Below the pieces are notes generated by a model. The model did no database searches. It saw nothing but the letters and a program-made list of their open reading frames with translations, and was not told where the DNA came from. The translations under genes were made by a program, and so were the position numbers. Positions 59,716-61,884 of a stretch of DNA of 61,884 bases are shown in pieces. Location: the NCBI RefSeq assembly GCF_003857055.1, contig NZ_QGSZ01000263.1, positions 1 through 61,884 on the forward strand. The letters are read 5' to 3'. This stretch comes from Micromonospora inaquosa (GTDB lineage: Bacteria > Actinomycetota > Actinomycetes > Mycobacteriales > Micromonosporaceae). The first letter of the stretch is position 1. The number at the start of each line of letters is the position of its first letter.

Positions 59716-61157
59716 TGCTTCTCCCACCATTCCCGGAAGGTCTGCGGCGCGGGCAGCGGCAGGTCCCGCGACCGGGTCCACGCCGACGCCGGCCAGGGCA
59801 GTCGCCGCAGCGTCCGAGCGCCGGTGCGCCGCTCCCGGTACGCCCCGAGTGGTCCCGCGCCGGCCCGGGCCAGGCGCAGGGCGGCGGCCCAACGTCGGGG
59901 GCTGCGCATCACCCAGGACAGGACACCCATGGTGGCCCGTTCGGCCGGTGGGTGCGGCGCCTGCTGGCGGAGGTGGACCAGGATCTCCGGAATGTTGATC
60001 TTCACTGGGCACACGTCGTAGCAGGCGCCGCAGAGGGTCGACGCGTACGGCAGCGACGCGTTGTCGGCCACCCCGGTCAGCTGCGGCGACAGGATCGCGC
60101 CGATCGGCCCCGGATACACCGACCCGTACGCGTGCCCGCCGGCCCGCTCGTACACCGGGCAGACGTTGAGGCACGCCGAGCAGCGGATGCAGGACAACGC
60201 CGGCCGTCCGACCGGGTCGGCGAGCACCGCGGACCGACCATTGTCAACAAGCACGACGTGCACGGTCTGCGGGCCGTCCCCGGGGGTGACGCCGGTCCAC
60301 ATCGAGGTGTACGGGTTCATCCGCTCGCCGGTCGAGGATCGGGGCAGCAGTTGCAGGAAGACCTCCAGATCGGTGAAGGTCGGCAGCAGCTTCTCGACGC
60401 CGACGACGCTGATCAACGTCTCGGGGAGGGTGAGGCACATCCGCCCGTTGCCCTCGGACTCCACCACCACGAGGGTGCCGGTGTCCGCGACGGCGAAGTT
60501 GGCGCCGGAGACGGCGACCCGGGCCGAGAGGAAGCGCCGGCGCAGGTGGACGCGGGCCGCCTCGGCGAGCGCCGCCGGTTCGTCGCTCAGGTCGGCCGGC
60601 GCGTCAGGCATACGACGCTGGAAGATCTCCCGGATCTGGGCCCGGTTGTAGTGGATCGCCGGCACCAGGATGTGCGAGGGGGTGTCCTCGCCGAGCTGCA
60701 CGATCAACTCCGCGAGGTCGGTCTCGTACGCGGCGATCCCGGCGGCCTCCAGCGCCTCGTTGAGCTCGATCTCCTGGGTGGCCATCGACTTGACCTTCAC
60801 GACCTCGTCGGCCCCGGCGGCCCGGGTCAACGCGACCACGATCCGGCACGCCTCGGCAGCGTCGCGGGCCCAGTGCACGGTGGCGCCGGCAGCGGTGGCG
60901 GACGCCTCGAACTGCTCCAGCAGCTCCGGCAACCGACGTTGGACGTCCGCCTTGATCGCCGAGCCGGCGTCGCGCAGCGCCTCCCAGTCGGGCACCTCGT
61001 CGACGACCCGGGCGCGCTTGGCACGGATGGTGCGGGTGGCCCGGTGCAGGTTGGCCCGCAGTTGCTGGTCGGCGACGGCCGGTCTGGCGGCGGTGGGAAA
61101 GGGCAGTGGCGTGCGGATCCGCCCGCCCCCGGTGGCGGGTGCGACCGGATGGCTCAT
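59712..61157 (-). CDS. lutB: Lactate utilisation iron-sulfur protein B
   Basis: The 481-residue protein has a LUD domain (about 60-290) with VKVKSMATQEIELNEAL and AVADTGTLVVVESEGNGRMCLTLP. Two 4Fe-4S motifs follow: CIRCSACLNVCPVY and CGACYDVCPVKI. A C-terminal DUF3390-like tail ends in FREWWEKQ. It passes electrons in L-lactate oxidation. The ATG at 61157 overlaps the LutA stop (ATGA). Confidence 0.94.
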   Translation of the reverse strand: MSHPVAPATGGGRIRTPLPFPTAARPAVADQQLRANLHRATRTIRAKRARVVDEVPDWEALRDAGSAIKADVQRRLPELLEQFEASATAAGATVHWARDAAEACRIVVALTRAAGADEVVKVKSMATQEIELNEALEAAGIAAYETDLAELIVQLGEDTPSHILVPAIHYNRAQIREIFQRRMPDAPADLSDEPAALAEAARVHLRRRFLSARVAVSGANFAVADTGTLVVVESEGNGRMCLTLPETLISVVGVEKLLPTFTDLEVFLQLLPRSSTGERMNPYTSMWTGVTPGDGPQTVHVVLVDNGRSAVLADPVGRPALSCIRCSACLNVCPVYERAGGHAYGSVYPGPIGAILSPQLTGVADNASLPYASTLCGACYDVCPVKINIPEILVHLRQQAPHPPAERATMGVLSWVMRSPRRWAAALRLARAGAGPLGAYRERRTGARTLRRLPWPASAWTRSRDLPLPAPQTFREWWEKQ

Positions 61158-61864
61158 GAGCTGGCTCCCGTCTGCGCGAGAATCTCGGCGTAGTGCATGG
61201 CCCGTACGCCGGACCGGTGGCGGTCGAGGCCGCCGCCGATGTGCGCCAGGCAGGAGTTGTCGGCCGCGGCGAGCACCCGCGCGCCGGTGTCGCGGACCCG
61301 GGCGCACTTGTCGGTGAGCATCGCGGTGGAGACGTCCGGGTTCTTCAGGGCGAACGTGCCGCCGAAACCGCAGCACTCCTCGGCGTCGCCCAGCTCGACC
61401 AGCTTGATCCCGCGCACCTGGCGCAACAGGCTCAGCGGCCGGTCGCCGAGGCGCAGCATCCGCAGGCCGTGGCAGGTGGGGTGGTAGGTGACCGTCTCCG
61501 GGAACTCGGCGCCGACGTCGGTGACGCCGAGAACGTCGACGAGCAGTTCGGACAGTTCGTAGGTGCGGGCGGCCACCGAGGTGGCGGGCGGGTGCAGGTG
61601 CGGGTACTGGTCGCGGATCATCGCCGTGCACGACCCGGACGGCGCGACGATGGCGTCGTAGGAGTCGAAGACGTCGACGTAGTTGCGCACCATCGGCATG
61701 GCCTCGGCCCGGTAACCCGTGTTGGCGTGCATCTGCCCGCAACAGGTCTGGGCGGTGGGGAAGTCGACGGTGTGGCCGAGTCGCCGCAGGATGCGGGTGA
61801 CCGCGATGCCGGTGGCCGGGAACGCCAGATCGTTGACGCAGGTGATGAAGAGGGCGATCCGCAC
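61154..61864 (-). CDS. lutA: Lactate utilisation protein A (CCG-motif subunit)
   Basis: The 236-residue protein has two cysteine-rich CCG domains: TAQTCCGQMHANTGYR with an upstream ITCVND, and TYHPTCHGLRM with AEECCGFGGTFALKN. These are typical of LutA/GlpC/HdrB-like subunits that bind FeS clusters. GTG 61864 follows GAGGAG and is 20 bases from the window end. It is the first gene of lutABC, with four-base overlaps to the next gene, giving tight co-expression. A regulator may lie beyond the edge. Confidence 0.94.
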   Translation of the reverse strand: MRIALFITCVNDLAFPATGIAVTRILRRLGHTVDFPTAQTCCGQMHANTGYRAEAMPMVRNYVDVFDSYDAIVAPSGSCTAMIRDQYPHLHPPATSVAARTYELSELLVDVLGVTDVGAEFPETVTYHPTCHGLRMLRLGDRPLSLLRQVRGIKLVELGDAEECCGFGGTFALKNPDVSTAMLTDKCARVRDTGARVLAAADNSCLAHIGGGLDRHRSGVRAMHYAEILAQTGASS

Positions 61865-61884
61865 GGCGGCTCCTCGGGTGGGTG

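Noticed and set aside
1..61884. tRNA, rRNA, integrase or attachment sites
   Set aside because: No cloverleaf, rRNA-like segment, integrase or direct-repeat att pair was recognised by eye; a dedicated scan was not possible.

Overview
The window is chromosomal DNA from a high-GC actinobacterium. Coding regions have strongly GC-biased third positions, GTG and TTG starts are common, sugar ABC importers carry no ATPase of their own, and secreted enzymes have twin-arginine or long Ala-rich signal peptides. CBM2-linked glycosidases, GAF-ANTAR and STAS regulators, and DUF574 methyltransferases together suggest Micromonospora or a close relative (Micromonosporaceae). The genus is an inference from gene content. 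No rRNA, tRNA, CRISPR array or complete insertion sequence was seen.

Layout. Positions 1-10,000 hold the tail of an IS transposase running into a truncated secreted protein, an MFS exporter, hydrolases, a large CE1 esterase, WrbA, a methyltransferase, a hydrolase/TetR pair with a tandem operator, and a chorismate mutase. Positions 9,838-36,000 are the core: a hemicellulose and pentose utilisation region. It contains an IclR regulator with an operator array; an ABC sugar importer (solute-binding protein plus two permeases); a three-enzyme sugar-acid pathway (enolase-superfamily dehydratase, AraD1/FAH-type dehydratase, ketoglutarate-semialdehyde dehydrogenase-like ALDH); CE1 esterases; a divergent GH51/GH3 pair; a LacI regulator sharing an operator with that pair; a tandem CE1 protein; a second ABC importer; an IlvD/EDD-type pentonate dehydratase; a second LacI regulator; and a CBM2-GH30 glucuronoxylanase behind a perfect CebR-type box. 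Positions 36,000-45,800 hold a methyltransferase, a luciferase-like/berberine-bridge flavoenzyme fusion, an esterase pseudogene, two peptidoglycan hydrolases with FG-GAP repeats, a Tat-secreted DUF4185 protein, a GAF-ANTAR regulator with an overlapping leader peptide, and a STAS protein. Positions 46,000-61,884 hold mostly single metabolic and stress genes, two decayed genes, a bicupin oxalate decarboxylase, a membrane-anchored CopC fusion, an LspA paralogue, and a lutABC lactate-oxidation operon running off the right edge.

How the genes work together. Secreted GH30 and CE1 esterases would open and de-esterify glucuronoarabinoxylan. GH51 and GH3 would release arabinose and xylose, and the two ABC systems would import sugars or sugar acids. 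The dehydratases, AraD1-type enzyme and ALDH would convert pentonates by a Weimberg-type non-phosphorylating route to 2-oxoglutarate. No pentose dehydrogenase or lactonase is encoded here, so sugar acids are either imported or made by enzymes encoded elsewhere. Three operator classes (IclR-type, a 24-bp LacI palindrome, and AGCGCT-centred LacI boxes) suggest three overlapping regulons.
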